A DNA stretch of 64,000 bases from an uncultured Collinsella sp. (GTDB lineage: Bacteria; Actinomycetota; Coriobacteriia; Coriobacteriales; Coriobacteriaceae), in NCBI GenBank assembly GCA_958452935.1, contig CAUDVX010000005.1, forward strand, positions 1 through 64,000, written 5' to 3'. A model generated the notes under the pieces. The model had not been told where the DNA came from. It ran no database searches and saw only the letters and a program-made list of their open reading frames with translations. Positions within the stretch are counted from its first letter, which is position 1. Every line of letters begins with the position of its first letter. This document shows positions 10,642 through 19,777 of the stretch, piece by piece. Position numbers and translations under genes: made by a program.

Positions 10642-10857
10642 TCTCGATCTGTAACAACAAGGGGCCGTTTGGCCTTGTAACTGTTACAGATCAAGACGGA
10701 AGGTTGGCTGCCGCTAAAAGATCTCAATCTGTAACATCTAACGGCCAAAATTCGACCCAACTGTTACAGATTGAGACAAAGGTTGGACGCAGTGCCGAAA
10801 AATCTCGATCTGTAACATTTGGAAGGTTAAAGACGGTCTACCTGTTACAGATCGAGA
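10642..10857. repeat. 55-nt palindromic repeat, array D (3 units)
   Basis: Units at 10642-10696, 10722-10776 and 10803-10857, with start spacings of 80 and 81 nt. Unit 2 has matched changes in both arms. D is a diverged direct duplicate of units C2-C4 on the other side of the nuclease-like gene. After it, 10858-11007 holds a possible -10 box GATAAT (10963-10968) for the amidohydrolase gene. Confidence 0.9.
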
Positions 10858-11007
10858 CATTTCCCGGATGTCGCTGGGGTGGGACTGCAATGCATTCCGT
10901 TCTTCGCATCTCCTCCTTTCTCCGTTAACCGATATGTCCGCAGCAACTCTGCCGCGCTGGGCGATAATGGACAAATGTTCAAGTTAATCGTGAGGGAGGA
11001 GCTCGAT

Positions 11008-12378
11008 ATGGCGACTGCCGATCGTCCCACGTTGTTTATCAATGCGACCGTTCTGAATGGCTCGGAGCATATGGAGCCACAGCCCGATATGGCCGTGGCC
11101 GTTGAGCGCGGTGTCATCACCTGGATTGGTCCGAGCGCTGTGGCGCAGGCGCCTGTAGGTGCCGAGGTCATCGACCTGGCGGGTGCGTATCTCATGCCGG
11201 GTCTCATCAATATGCACGTGCATCTGTGCGGTTCGGGCAAACCGGTCTCGGCGGGCGATGCGGGCGCACTCATGAAGAAGCTCGACAATCCCGTGGGCCG
11301 GGCCATAGTCCGCCACATCCTCAAAGGCAGCGCCCAACAGCAGCTGGCAAGCGGCGTGACCACGGTGCGCGGCGCGGGCGACCCGCTTTTTGCCGACATC
11401 GCCGTGCGCAACGCCATCGACGCCGGTAAGTATCAGGGTCCGCGTCTGGTGGCACCGGGAACGGGTGTCACGGTGCCGGGTGGCCACGGTGCGGGCCTCT
11501 TTGCGCAGGTGGCCAACAGCCCCGCAGAGGCGGCCGAACAGGTACGCGACCTGTATGCGCGCGGCGCCGACGTCATCAAGCTGTTCGTGACGGGTGGCGT
11601 GTTCGATGCGACCGAGGTAGGCGAGCCGGGCGTGCTGCGCATGCCGGTCGATGTCGCCGCGGCGGCGTGCAAGGCGGCGCACGAGGTTGGCCTTCCGGTC
11701 ATGGCCCATGTCGAGAGCACCGAGGGCGTACGCGCCGCGCTTCAGGCCGGCGTCGACACAATCGAGCACGGCGCTCCGATGACCCCCGAGATCCTGGAAC
11801 TGTACCGCGGCGCCGCGGGTACGCAGCTCGAGGGACGCGCGCCGAGCGTTACCTGCACGATCAGCCCGGCGCTGCCGTTTGTACTGCTCGATCCGGAAAA
11901 GACTCATTCGACTGACACGCAAAAGAAGAACGGCGACATCGTGTGCTCGGGCATTATCGAGAGTGCTCGTGCGGCGCTAGAAGCCGGTATCAAGGTGGGC
12001 CTGGGCACGGACTCGAGCTGCCCGTTCGTGACGCAGTACGACATGTGGCGCGAGGTGGCCTACTTTGCCAAGTACGTCAAAGTGAGCAATGCGTTTGCGC
12101 TGCACACGGCCACGCAGGTCAATGCTGAGCTACTGGGCCTGGGTGACGAGACCGGTACGATCGAGTGCGGCAAGGCGGCCGATATTCTGGTGACGCGCGA
12201 GAACCCGCTCGATGACCTGTGCGCTCTGCGTGAACCGATGCATGTGATGTGTCGCGGTGACCTGGTGCGCAAGCTCAAGGTCAAGCGCATCCTCGAGGTT
12301 GACGCCGAGCTCGACGCGATTATGGCCATGCCGGCAGAAGCGCTTGCCGAGGAGCTCGCTCGCGATGGCGTAGCGTAA
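11008..12378 (+). CDS. metal-dependent amidohydrolase (imidazolonepropionase/prolidase-like)
   Basis: A 456-residue cytosolic hydrolase of the amidohydrolase TIM-barrel superfamily. The first metal ligands are the HxH pair His70/His72 in INMHVHLCG. A later His sits in VMAHVEST, another in IEHGAPM, and the catalytic Asp in LGTDSSCPF. The GxADILV-type C-terminal segment (KAADILVTREN) returns to the small beta-sandwich domain. Related enzymes hydrolyse cyclic amides, dipeptides or guanidino compounds; the substrate cannot be told here. The ATG at 11008 has GAGGGAGGA upstream; the frame is open further 5' without support. It is a single-gene unit ending at the shared terminator 12429-12463. Confidence 0.85.
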   Translation: MATADRPTLFINATVLNGSEHMEPQPDMAVAVERGVITWIGPSAVAQAPVGAEVIDLAGAYLMPGLINMHVHLCGSGKPVSAGDAGALMKKLDNPVGRAIVRHILKGSAQQQLASGVTTVRGAGDPLFADIAVRNAIDAGKYQGPRLVAPGTGVTVPGGHGAGLFAQVANSPAEAAEQVRDLYARGADVIKLFVTGGVFDATEVGEPGVLRMPVDVAAAACKAAHEVGLPVMAHVESTEGVRAALQAGVDTIEHGAPMTPEILELYRGAAGTQLEGRAPSVTCTISPALPFVLLDPEKTHSTDTQKKNGDIVCSGIIESARAALEAGIKVGLGTDSSCPFVTQYDMWREVAYFAKYVKVSNAFALHTATQVNAELLGLGDETGTIECGKAADILVTRENPLDDLCALREPMHVMCRGDLVRKLKVKRILEVDAELDAIMAMPAEALAEELARDGVA

Positions 12379-12428
12379 GCGCTGGTGTGACGGGGCGACA
12401 GCTTTATCGAATGATGTCGCTCCATGCA

Positions 12429-12463
12429 AAAAGCCGAGGTCTCAACACGAGGCCTCGGCTTTT
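12429..12463. terminator. bidirectional terminator between convergent genes
   Basis: AAAAGCCGAGG (12429-12439) and CCTCGGCTTTT (12453-12463) form a perfect 11-bp stem with A and T runs at the two ends. It can therefore end both the amidohydrolase (+) and the zinc-ribbon gene (-) transcripts. Confidence 0.9.
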
Positions 12464-12485
12464 AGTTTGTCCTATGGTGTAGCGG

Positions 12486-12959
12486 CTAGGAGCGCGTTTC
12501 CATCTTGGCGTGGCACTTGGGGCAGGTGACGCGAATCTTGCCCTTGCCCTTGGGGACGGACAACATCTGGCCGCAGTTGGGGCACTTGAGGTACGCCGTG
12601 GTCTTGCGACCCTTCCACATCTTCTTGGCCGTTCGCTTGGCGCGCTCAAAGTCTTCCTTGCTGGTGCCGGCCGCGCGCGAGGCGTTGGCAGCCGCAGTCC
12701 CGCCGCCCAAGCTGGCGACGAACTTGCCTAGGCCGGGGACGTTTGCGGTCGCCGTGACAAAGGCATCGTTCTCCTTGCGGCGCGCGTCGATGTTTTTGGA
12801 CAGGCCGCGCAGCACGCCAAGTACGATTACGACGATGGCGATCCAGCTGAGCCACTGAATACGGGCCATCGATCCGATCATCGCGATGACGATTCCAGCA
12901 AAGCCCATCACGATGGTGAGCTCGTCGGCGCCGTTGCGACCCTTCATAAAGTCATTCAT
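12486..12959 (-). CDS. small membrane protein with C-terminal zinc ribbon
   Basis: 157 residues. Two adjacent hydrophobic segments lie near residues 13-30 and 36-50. A charged linker leads to a zinc ribbon with CPNCGQ and CPKCHA pairs (about residues 125-152). The topology suggests a membrane hairpin with a cytosolic ribbon. The start is ATG at 12959 with AAAGGCAG upstream; a second in-frame ATG lies four codons later. Unlike the zinc-ribbon proteins of the signalling block it has a C-terminal ribbon and no TGTTGCGCAACA site. No catalytic role is visible. Confidence 0.8.
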   Translation of the reverse strand: MNDFMKGRNGADELTIVMGFAGIVIAMIGSMARIQWLSWIAIVVIVLGVLRGLSKNIDARRKENDAFVTATANVPGLGKFVASLGGGTAAANASRAAGTSKEDFERAKRTAKKMWKGRKTTAYLKCPNCGQMLSVPKGKGKIRVTCPKCHAKMETRS

Positions 12960-13008
12960 GCAGAACTGCCTTTCATTTCGCTGTGCTGCACGCTTTTATA
13001 CCCCTTTT

Positions 13009-13071
13009 GGTGCATTGGGGACAGGTTAATCTGCACCAAGGTGGTGCAAACGTACCTGTCCCCCTTGCACC
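13009..13071. repeat. 63-nt nested palindrome, copy 1
   Basis: Outer arms GGTGCATTGGGGACAGGT (13009-13026) and ACCTGTCCCCCTTGCACC (13054-13071) pair at 16 of 18 positions. Inside is a second hairpin, TGCACC (13032-13037) with GGTGCA (13043-13048). It abuts the stop codon of csoR at 13074. A second 63-nt copy lies at 48321-48383. Confidence 0.8.
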
Positions 13072-13073
13072 AA

Positions 13074-13346
13074 TTACTTGGCGAGCTTGTCGACGACGCG
13101 CTCTATCTCGGCGAGCTTGGCGGCTTTGAGCTCCTCGTCGCCCGATTCGATGGCCGAGGCGACGCAGCCCTCGATGTGTGCCTTCAACACATCGGCGTTG
13201 ATGCGGGCGATAAGCGCCTGCGTGGCCATGAGCTGCGTGGAGATGTCGACGCAGTAACGGTCCTCATCGACCATCCGCAGAATGCCGTCGATCTGACCGC
13301 GTGCCGTCTTGAGCATGCGGGTCACCGATTTATGGTCTGCCATCAT
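13074..13346 (-). CDS. csoR: copper-sensing transcriptional repressor, CsoR family
   Basis: A 90-residue all-helical DNA-binding repressor. The Cu(I) ligand set expected of CsoR is present: Cys in DRYCVDIS (residue 32) and the His and Cys of LKAHIEGCV (about 57 and 61). Family members release operator DNA on binding Cu(I). The locus also holds copZ and copA on the same strand, and a CsoR-like operator lies in front of copA. The start is ATG at 13346 with a GAGGA-type ribosome site; a second ATG follows directly. Hairpin repeats lie on both sides. Confidence 0.92.
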   Translation of the reverse strand: MMADHKSVTRMLKTARGQIDGILRMVDEDRYCVDISTQLMATQALIARINADVLKAHIEGCVASAIESGDEELKAAKLAEIERVVDKLAK

Positions 13347-13388
13347 GGCGGGTCCTCGTTTCTGGTCGATTTTCCGGATGCCCCCGTC

Positions 13389-13455
13389 AGTTGCGGTGAA
13401 ATAGTTCTTGTTTGCAGGCTTGAAGCGCTAAAACAGGAACTATTTCACCGCAACT
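13389..13455. repeat. 67-nt palindromic repeat, copy 1
   Basis: AGTTGCGGTGAAATAGTTC (13389-13407) is the exact reverse complement of 13437-13455, and pairing continues inward for about six more positions with one wobble. It lies between copZ and csoR. Copy 2, also 67 nt long, is at 13750-13816. No T run follows on either strand, so it is not an ordinary terminator. Confidence 0.85.
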
Positions 13456-13499
13456 TCTGAGGGGCTGGTTGGGCAGCGGTGTCTGTTGGTGCGTAGCTG

Positions 13500-13721
13500 C
13501 TACGCGGCGGTCACGGACAGGGCGTGGAACTTCTCGCCGGCGCCCTCGACGGCAGCGGCGAGCTGCTCGGCGGTCACGGTGTCGGCGCACTCCACCTGGA
13601 CGGTCTGGGTCTCGTGATCGGCATCGGCATCGGTCACGCCGGCTACGTTGAGCAGCGCGGTCTCGACAGTAGCGTCGCAGTGGCCGCACATAAGGCCGGA
13701 CGTTTTAACGATGTAGTTCAT
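13500..13721 (-). CDS. copZ: copper chaperone, heavy-metal-associated domain
   Basis: A 73-residue single HMA domain (ferredoxin-like fold) with the metal site MCGHC at residues 11-15, where most homologues have MTCxHC. It would bind Cu(I) in the cytosol and pass it to CopA or CsoR. The start is ATG at 13721 with AAGGAGAT upstream, the strongest ribosome site of the locus. It lies 3' of copA on the same strand; the 67-nt repeat copy 2 fills the gap, so co-transcription would run through that hairpin. Confidence 0.92.
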   Translation of the reverse strand: MNYIVKTSGLMCGHCDATVETALLNVAGVTDADADHETQTVQVECADTVTAEQLAAAVEGAGEKFHALSVTAA

Positions 13722-13749
13722 GATTATCTCCTTTTCGTTGAGTACCTAA

Positions 13750-13816
13750 AGTTGCGGTGGAATACGGACTAAATAGCGGTTTAGCTAAGCATGTTACGCC
13801 TTATTTCACCGCAACT
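13750..13816. repeat. 67-nt palindromic repeat, copy 2, overlapping the end of copA
   Basis: AGTTGCGGTGGAATA (13750-13764) pairs with TATTTCACCGCAACT (13802-13816), 14 of 15 plus one wobble. Total length equals copy 1 exactly. The right arm encodes the last residues and the stop codon of CopA (SVAVK, stop), so the element extends into the coding sequence. Confidence 0.8.
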
Positions 13817-16146
13817 GATGGCTTAAAGGTTCGCAGACGCAGGGCATTGCTTACGACACACACGCTCGACAGGCTCATGGCCGCGGCGCCGAACATCGGC
13901 GAGAGCTGCCAGCCGGTGAGGGGGAAGAACACGCCCGCGGCGAGCGGAATGCCGATGCCGTTGTAGAACAGTGCCCAGAACAGGTCCTGCTTGATGTTGC
14001 GAATCGTGGCGCGCGAAAGCTCGATGGCGCGGGCGACGTCCATGAGGTCACTGCGCATGAGCACCACATCTGCCCCTTCTTTGGCGATGTCGGCGCCGGT
14101 GCCGATAGCAAGGCCCACGTCGGCGCGCGCCAGGGCGGGGGAGTCGTTGATGCCGTCGCCCACCATGGCGACCTTGCCGCCTGCATCCTGCAGTTCGCGC
14201 ACGTGACGCTCCTTGTCGGCGGGCAGGACGTCGGCGATAACCTGTTCGCTGGTGAGTCCCACGCGGCGGGCGATGGCCTCGGCCGTCACGCGGTTGTCGC
14301 CGGTGAGCATGCGAACGTCGACGCCGAGCTTACGGAGCGCGGCGATGGCCTCGGCGCTCGTCTCTTTGACCTCGTCGGCCACGGCGATGGTGCCGACAAG
14401 CTCGCCGTTCTTGGCAAAGAACAGCGGCGTCTTGCCCTCGGCAGCGAACTGCTCGGCAAGACCGGCGGGCACCTCCGCGCCCAGCTCGTTCATCAGACGA
14501 ACGTTGCCGGCGGCGATGGCGTTTTGCCCCTCGCGCGCCGTGACGCCACGACCGGGCATGGCGACAAAGTCCTCGACCATGCGTGCGACGATTCCGCGCG
14601 TCTCGCACTCGGCCATAATCGCCTCGGCCAGCGGGTGCTCACTCGAGCGCTCCAGCGCGGCAGCGAGCTTCAGTAACGCCTTTTCGCTCATGGCGGGCGA
14701 GCCGTCGGCGCGCGCGGCAACCACAATATCGGTTACGGCCGGCTTGCCGCGGGTGACGGTACCCGTCTTGTCGAGCACCACGGTGCCCACGCTGCGCAGG
14801 TTCTCTAGCGCCTCGGCGCTCTTAAACAGAATGCCCATTTCGGCGCCCTTGCCGGTGCCCACCATGATGGCGACGGGCGTGGCCAGGCCGAGTGCGCACG
14901 GACAGCTGATTACCAGCACGGCCACGGCGGAGGTGAGCGCCTCGTTTATGCTGCCGGTCAGTGCCATCCACACCACAAAGGTCACGGCCGAAATCGCAAA
15001 CACCACAGGCACAAACACGCCGGCGACTTTATCGGCCATGCGGGCGATGGGTGCCTTGGTGGCGTTGGCGTCCTCGACGAGCTGGATGATTTTGGCGAGC
15101 GACGTGTCGGCGCCCACGCGCGTGGCACGGAAGGTAAACGATCCGGTGCGGTTGACCGTGGCGGCGTTGACGGTGTCGCCGGCGGTCTTTTCCACGGGGA
15201 TGGACTCGCCGGTGAGCGCACTCTCGTCCACGGCCGAGCTGCCCTCGAGCACCACGCCATCGACGGGGATGGACTCGCCGGGGCGCACGCGCAGGACCTG
15301 GCCGGGAAGGATGCTGTCGACGTCGACGGTGGTTTCGGTACCGTCGTCGGCAACGACGGTCGCGGTCTTGGGCGCCAGGTCGATGAGCGCCTCGATAGCG
15401 CCGCCGGTCTTGGACTTGCTGCGCGTCTCGAGGTATTTGCCCACGGTGACGAGCGACAGGATGGTGCCGGTGCTCTCAAAGTACAGGTTGTCCATGCTCG
15501 TCATCATGGCCTCGTGCACCTGACCTGCGGCCAGCTGGTCGGCCATGATGAACATAGCGTAGAGCGACCAGGCGATCGACGCGGTGGCGCCGACGGCGAT
15601 GAGGGCGTCCATGGTGGGCGCGCCGTGCACGAGCGACTTGAAGCCGTTGATAAAGTATGCGTCGTTGACGTAGACGATGGGGATGAGCAAGACGAGCTCG
15701 GTGAGCGCCAACGTCATGCTGTGGGTGTGGTCCGTGAAGACGCTGGGCAGCGGCCAGCCGAGCATGTGCCCCATGCCTATGTAGAACAGCGGGATGAGAA
15801 AGATGATTGAGACGATGAGTCGGGTGCGCATGGCGGAGGCGGTGGCCTCCAGCTTTTTGGTAGGCGACTCCATATGGGTGGCACCGGACCTGGCTTGCGC
15901 GTTGCTGCTTGAGCTGGCGGCATCGGTACCCGTGCTGATGGGCGAGGCCGAATAGCCCGCGCGGTCGACGGCGGTGCAGATATCGCCGGGGGAGACCTGC
16001 GCGGGGTCGTAGTCGACCATCATGGAACCGGCGAGCAGGTTGACCGCGACGCTTTGGACGCCGTCGAGCTTGCTCACGGCGCGGTCCACATGCGCCTGGC
16101 AAGCGGCGCACGTCATGCCGCCCACGTCGAACTTATCTTGAGCCAT
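13801..16146 (-). CDS. copA: Cu(I)-exporting P1B-type ATPase
   Basis: 781 residues, inner membrane copper efflux pump. It has one N-terminal HMA domain (GGMTCAAC, Cys13 and Cys16), an actuator domain with LTGES, the membrane metal site CPC at 415-417 (SCPCALGLATP), the phosphorylated Asp459 in DKTGTVT, and the hinge GDGIND. The last helices carry the MSLSS motif typical of Cu(I) pumps. The final residues SVAVK are encoded by the arm of a palindromic repeat. Upstream is a promoter with a CsoR-like operator (16205-16221). copZ and csoR follow on the same strand. Confidence 0.97.
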   Translation of the reverse strand: MAQDKFDVGGMTCAACQAHVDRAVSKLDGVQSVAVNLLAGSMMVDYDPAQVSPGDICTAVDRAGYSASPISTGTDAASSSSNAQARSGATHMESPTKKLEATASAMRTRLIVSIIFLIPLFYIGMGHMLGWPLPSVFTDHTHSMTLALTELVLLIPIVYVNDAYFINGFKSLVHGAPTMDALIAVGATASIAWSLYAMFIMADQLAAGQVHEAMMTSMDNLYFESTGTILSLVTVGKYLETRSKSKTGGAIEALIDLAPKTATVVADDGTETTVDVDSILPGQVLRVRPGESIPVDGVVLEGSSAVDESALTGESIPVEKTAGDTVNAATVNRTGSFTFRATRVGADTSLAKIIQLVEDANATKAPIARMADKVAGVFVPVVFAISAVTFVVWMALTGSINEALTSAVAVLVISCPCALGLATPVAIMVGTGKGAEMGILFKSAEALENLRSVGTVVLDKTGTVTRGKPAVTDIVVAARADGSPAMSEKALLKLAAALERSSEHPLAEAIMAECETRGIVARMVEDFVAMPGRGVTAREGQNAIAAGNVRLMNELGAEVPAGLAEQFAAEGKTPLFFAKNGELVGTIAVADEVKETSAEAIAALRKLGVDVRMLTGDNRVTAEAIARRVGLTSEQVIADVLPADKERHVRELQDAGGKVAMVGDGINDSPALARADVGLAIGTGADIAKEGADVVLMRSDLMDVARAIELSRATIRNIKQDLFWALFYNGIGIPLAAGVFFPLTGWQLSPMFGAAAMSLSSVCVVSNALRLRTFKPSVAVK

Positions 16147-16189
16147 GGCTTCTCCTTTCTGTAGTTCGGTGTTTGAATTGTTAACCTGC

Positions 16190-16221
16190 CGATACTATAC
16201 ACCCATACCCCCTGGGGGTGT
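16190..16221 (-). promoter_or_regulatory. copA promoter with CsoR-type operator
   Basis: ATACCCCCTGGGGGTGT (16205-16221) matches the GC-tract palindrome of CsoR sites. On the minus strand it is followed at once by TATAGTAT, a good -10 element. A repressor bound here would block RNA polymerase, consistent with copper induction of copA. Confidence 0.75.
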
Positions 16222-16299
16222 CCAGTACAGAAAGAAATGTATGACATTTCGATACAGATGAGGGTGGCTGCCGGGTTGGTGCACCATCCCGGCCCTTCG

Positions 16300-16434
16300 T
16301 CTCGATCTGTAACATCTGGCTCCAGTTTTGCCGAGTTACTGTTATAGATTGAGACAAACCGTCCGACGATGACTCAATATCTCGATCTGTAACATGTAGA
16401 CTCGATTTTCCTGAGTAACTGTTACAGATCGAGA
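16300..16434. repeat. 55-nt palindromic repeat, array E (2 units)
   Basis: Units at 16300-16354 and 16380-16434, spaced 80 nt. Unit 1 has two G-T pairs in its stem; unit 2 is perfect. The array lies between the copA promoter and the 3' end of the frameshifted kinase gene and accounts for most of that 329-nt gap. Confidence 0.9.
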
Positions 16435-16475
16435 TAAACGCCGGGGCCGGAAGCCCTGCCGCAGTCCACCGCCCT

Positions 16476-18576
16476 CTAGATACAGAATCCAGGAATCACG
16501 CAGGTCCGCTTGTTGGGCTTGCTCGCAGGCGTGGCGTACGTAAAGACGTCGCCGTCGTGCCCCACTCGGTTCATGTAGAGCGTGCCTTCGCTCTCCGATG
16601 TGTCGGGGCTCGCCGTTCGTTCCCACCAACAGGCGTCCTTGCCCTTCCACTGGCGAACCAACGTCTCGTTCGTGGTATACGGACTTACCTTGAGCTCGCG
16701 GAAGAGCTGATGCTCCTTGCCCTCGCCGTTATAGATGTCGGCCAGGTAGTGAAAGTCCTCGGTAAATGACTCGGGCGGCTGCACTCCACACAGCTCGACC
16801 ATGGCGGGAAGCCAAAGGGTCGCGGGCAGCTCGCTCAGACACGATGCGCTTCTGGCGGCGCCAACGTTATTCGAGATCTTTTTGACAGATTTGATGAGTG
16901 CGCGCAGCTCGTTGGGCAGCAGCTTAAGGCCGTCGCCGTCGAGCCATTCCCGCAGCTCGCAATCTGCCCAGCCGGCGCTCAACGGTTGGGCCGCGGCGTC
17001 GCGTTCGGCAATGCCGGCATCGAACATAAACGTCAGTCCGGCCTTGCCCGTCCCGTCCAGAAGCTCGTCGTGGCGGATGCCCACAAGCTGTGCGCCGACT
17101 TCCAGCCCGTTGGTGAGCTTCACGCGTTTGGTGCACGGATAGGGGATATGCCCATCAGCGTCGAGCAGGTGATAGCGCTTTGCGATCTCGCGCGCCTCAT
17201 TACGCGTCTCTGCAGCCTTGATCTTAAGCGAAATCTCCTGCAGCTGATCCCAGGTGTAGTCGTCAAGGGAGCTGCGGATACCGTCGAGGTAGTCGGGAAT
17301 GCCGAAGCCGTGAGTGGCGGCGCCAATGGCTCCGAGTCCTGCGACGACTGCGACGACGCCGCCGATAATAAACCGGCGGCGGGTCATGGCATCGCGGCGG
17401 GCCTGCTCCAAAAGCGCTCGGGCACGGTCACCGGCGACGTCGACCTTAAGGTGCGCGCCGGCATCGATGTTGATGGGCTGGTTGGAGAGACCCGGCGTGC
17501 TTACGGCCGATTCGCCATGGTCGGGAGCGAAAGCCAATAGACCCTCGTAGAACTCGCGCTCGCTGGGGCGCGATGCCTGGTCGGTCACGAGGCAGGACAT
17601 GATGAGGTCGGCAAACGCCTGGTCGTCACCCTTGTGGGCGACGAGCGGCTCGGGCTCGTTTTGCGTTTTGAGCAGATAGTACGAGCTGACTTCATGCGCT
17701 TGGTGCCTGGCCGCCCTAAAGGGGGGTGTGACCGCTGTAGAGCTCGTAGAGAATGCTCGCGATGGCGTACACGTCGACGGAGGGAGAGCGACGCAGCTCG
17801 GCAATGTTGGGGATATCGCGAGTGAGCATTTCGGGCGCGGCGTATGCCGGCGTGGCATAGCGCCAAATGTCGGCGCGCTGCGTGAGCGTGTCGCTGCCCA
17901 GGGCCGGGACCGAGGAACCCATATCGACCAGACACGGCTTAAACGCCAGAGCCTGCACCTGCTCTTCGATGCCAAGCTCGTTGGTGCGGAACATGATGTT
18001 CGCAGGCGACAGGTCGCGGTGTACAAGCGGCGTCTCGAGGTTTTGGGTCGACAGCAGCGTGCCCAGGACAGCGCAGCCTACCGATGCGGTGGCGGCACAA
18101 GTCACGCCCTCGCCATCGTGCGGCAGCATGCTGGCTGCTTTGTCGAGCGACGTACCCTCGATCCACTCCATAAGGATAAGCGGTTCGCCCTGGCACGTGC
18201 CATAGCCGTAGACGTGGGGAAAACCACGCAAGTGTGACACGCGGCAGAGGTTTCGGTATTCCTCAAAAAGCGCGGCGGTGTTTGCCAGATGCATGGCGGA
18301 TTCGTCTGCCGTACGCGACGGGGTATTGGTTCCCAGCGCACGCATGAGCGTGTTGTCCGCGAGCACTTTGACGGCGAATCGCTCGTTTGAGGTGTTATGC
18401 GCCTGCAGCACAAGGCCCGTGTTGCCATGCGAAGAGCGGTCGGCTTTGACGATGAGCGTCATAAAGCGGCGTTTGGCGAGCTCCTCGTCGGCGGGATTGA
18501 CGGGGGCGGCGGTATCGAACGACTCGAGCTGAAAGAGGACCGTCGTCGAATCGGACTGCGGAGTGGTATCTGCCAT
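16476..18576 (-). pseudogene. membrane Ser/Thr protein kinase with DUF6273-like sensor part, split by a frameshift
   Basis: The kinase half runs 18576-17716 and ends prematurely at YSGHTPL. The remainder continues in another frame to 16476. The break falls at a run of six C on the coding strand (17721-17726); five C would restore GHTPFRAARHQ, matching YCGHTPF in the sister kinase at 19778-22405. The catalytic domain has AVKVL, HRDLSPANI and DMG in place of DFG. After the break come the end of the kinase fold, one membrane helix (RRRFIIGGVVAVVAG) and a C-terminal domain with GWADCELREWLDG and CVIPGFCI, like DUF6273. Start ATG 18576 follows AAGGTAAGG. It may be a true mutation, slippage-based phase variation or a sequencing error. 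Confidence 0.8.
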
Positions 18577-18672
18577 GGTGACCTTACCTTGTGGTGTCGC
18601 GGGCGCGGGCGCACCGCTTCTTACCAAATAGACGTTGTGCCCGGTACGCCACGTACGGCGCCGGGCACAATG

Positions 18673-19635
18673 CTAAATTGCGAGTTTCATAACCAAAAAA
18701 CGGGTCGTGGCACCCAAACAAATAGTGTCGCTGTGCCACAGAGGAACGGGCGGGTATTCGACGCCGGGTCTGCGTGTATGGCGCGGCGGCTCGACCACGT
18801 GCTGGGACATATCCGCGCCCGAGATGAGCACGGTACCGTTGGTGGAACCCAGGCCCTGCACGTACCAGTAGCCGTCCTTGGCAAAAACGCGTGCATGTCG
18901 GCGTGAAACATCGCGGTCGACATCGGTGATGGCGCCGGTGCCCGTGGCGAGCGAACCGATTATGGTGCCGCCCTCGCCCTCGTTGAGCGGGTACAGCGGA
19001 GGCTTGGCGGCGTTACCCACAATGCGGATAAGGCCCAGGCGCTCGGCATGCTTGACCTCGGGTTCGACGGCGGCGGTAAAGCCTTCGCCTACGCTGAGCT
19101 CGGTGGTGGAGAAGTGCCCGCCCATCTTGTCGGCGATGAGCGTCTCGGTCACCTGTACGGCGGCTTGGGGGTCGCACAGGCAACCGCACGCCACAAACAA
19201 CGTGACCAGCGGTAGTGCACAATCGGCGGCCGTGGTGCCGGGCGCGGAGATGCGATCGCAGGCGTTGCGGTAGATGCGGTCGTCGAGTCCATAGGCGCTC
19301 AGCGACTCGCGCATGGCGTCGGCAGCCTCGCCGCTATAGTGCTCTGCCACCATGGCGCGAGCCATCTCGCTGCCACCGAGGTTGGAGATCAGACGAGCGG
19401 TGATGTTTTGGGCCGTCTGGGTAATATCGGCAAACAGCTCGGGGCGCGGACGCTCGACGGGGGCGTGAACAACCTCGCGCGATAGGAACGTTCGCTCGTC
19501 CACACGGTCGCGCGGTGCTTTGCCACCGGCCATAGGGGTGGAGCGCAGCAGCATCCAAGCGGTATCACGATTGGTGATTCCGCCGAACTTGCGCAGATCG
19601 TCGAACATGACGGAGCGCGGTGTCTCTCGATCCAT
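18673..19635 (-). CDS. FHA-domain protein
   Basis: 320 residues, cytosolic. The C-terminal quarter is a forkhead-associated domain that binds phosphothreonine: IIGS, then VSRRHARVF, then GSTNGT near residues 230-275. The N-terminal 200 residues are helical and unassigned, with a Cys-rich stretch VACGCLCDPQ. The start is ATG at 19635, preceded by AAGGAGGGG; an upstream extension has no support. It sits between two kinase genes on the same strand, so it is a likely reader of their products. A weak promoter (TATAGT on the minus strand, near 19702) lies in the 142-nt gap upstream. Confidence 0.85.
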   Translation of the reverse strand: MDRETPRSVMFDDLRKFGGITNRDTAWMLLRSTPMAGGKAPRDRVDERTFLSREVVHAPVERPRPELFADITQTAQNITARLISNLGGSEMARAMVAEHYSGEAADAMRESLSAYGLDDRIYRNACDRISAPGTTAADCALPLVTLFVACGCLCDPQAAVQVTETLIADKMGGHFSTTELSVGEGFTAAVEPEVKHAERLGLIRIVGNAAKPPLYPLNEGEGGTIIGSLATGTGAITDVDRDVSRRHARVFAKDGYWYVQGLGSTNGTVLISGADMSQHVVEPPRHTRRPGVEYPPVPLWHSDTICLGATTRFLVMKLAI

Positions 19636-19777
19636 TGGTCCCCTCCTTGCGGTCGCAGCACGCAGACCGAACTTGCATGCAGTTTGACAGTTCAATCTAC
19701 TATATCCGATTGGGCGGACTAAAACATGCACGTCAACGCCGTCTTTACATTGCTATAAACGGGCTGGGGCGCTGGCG

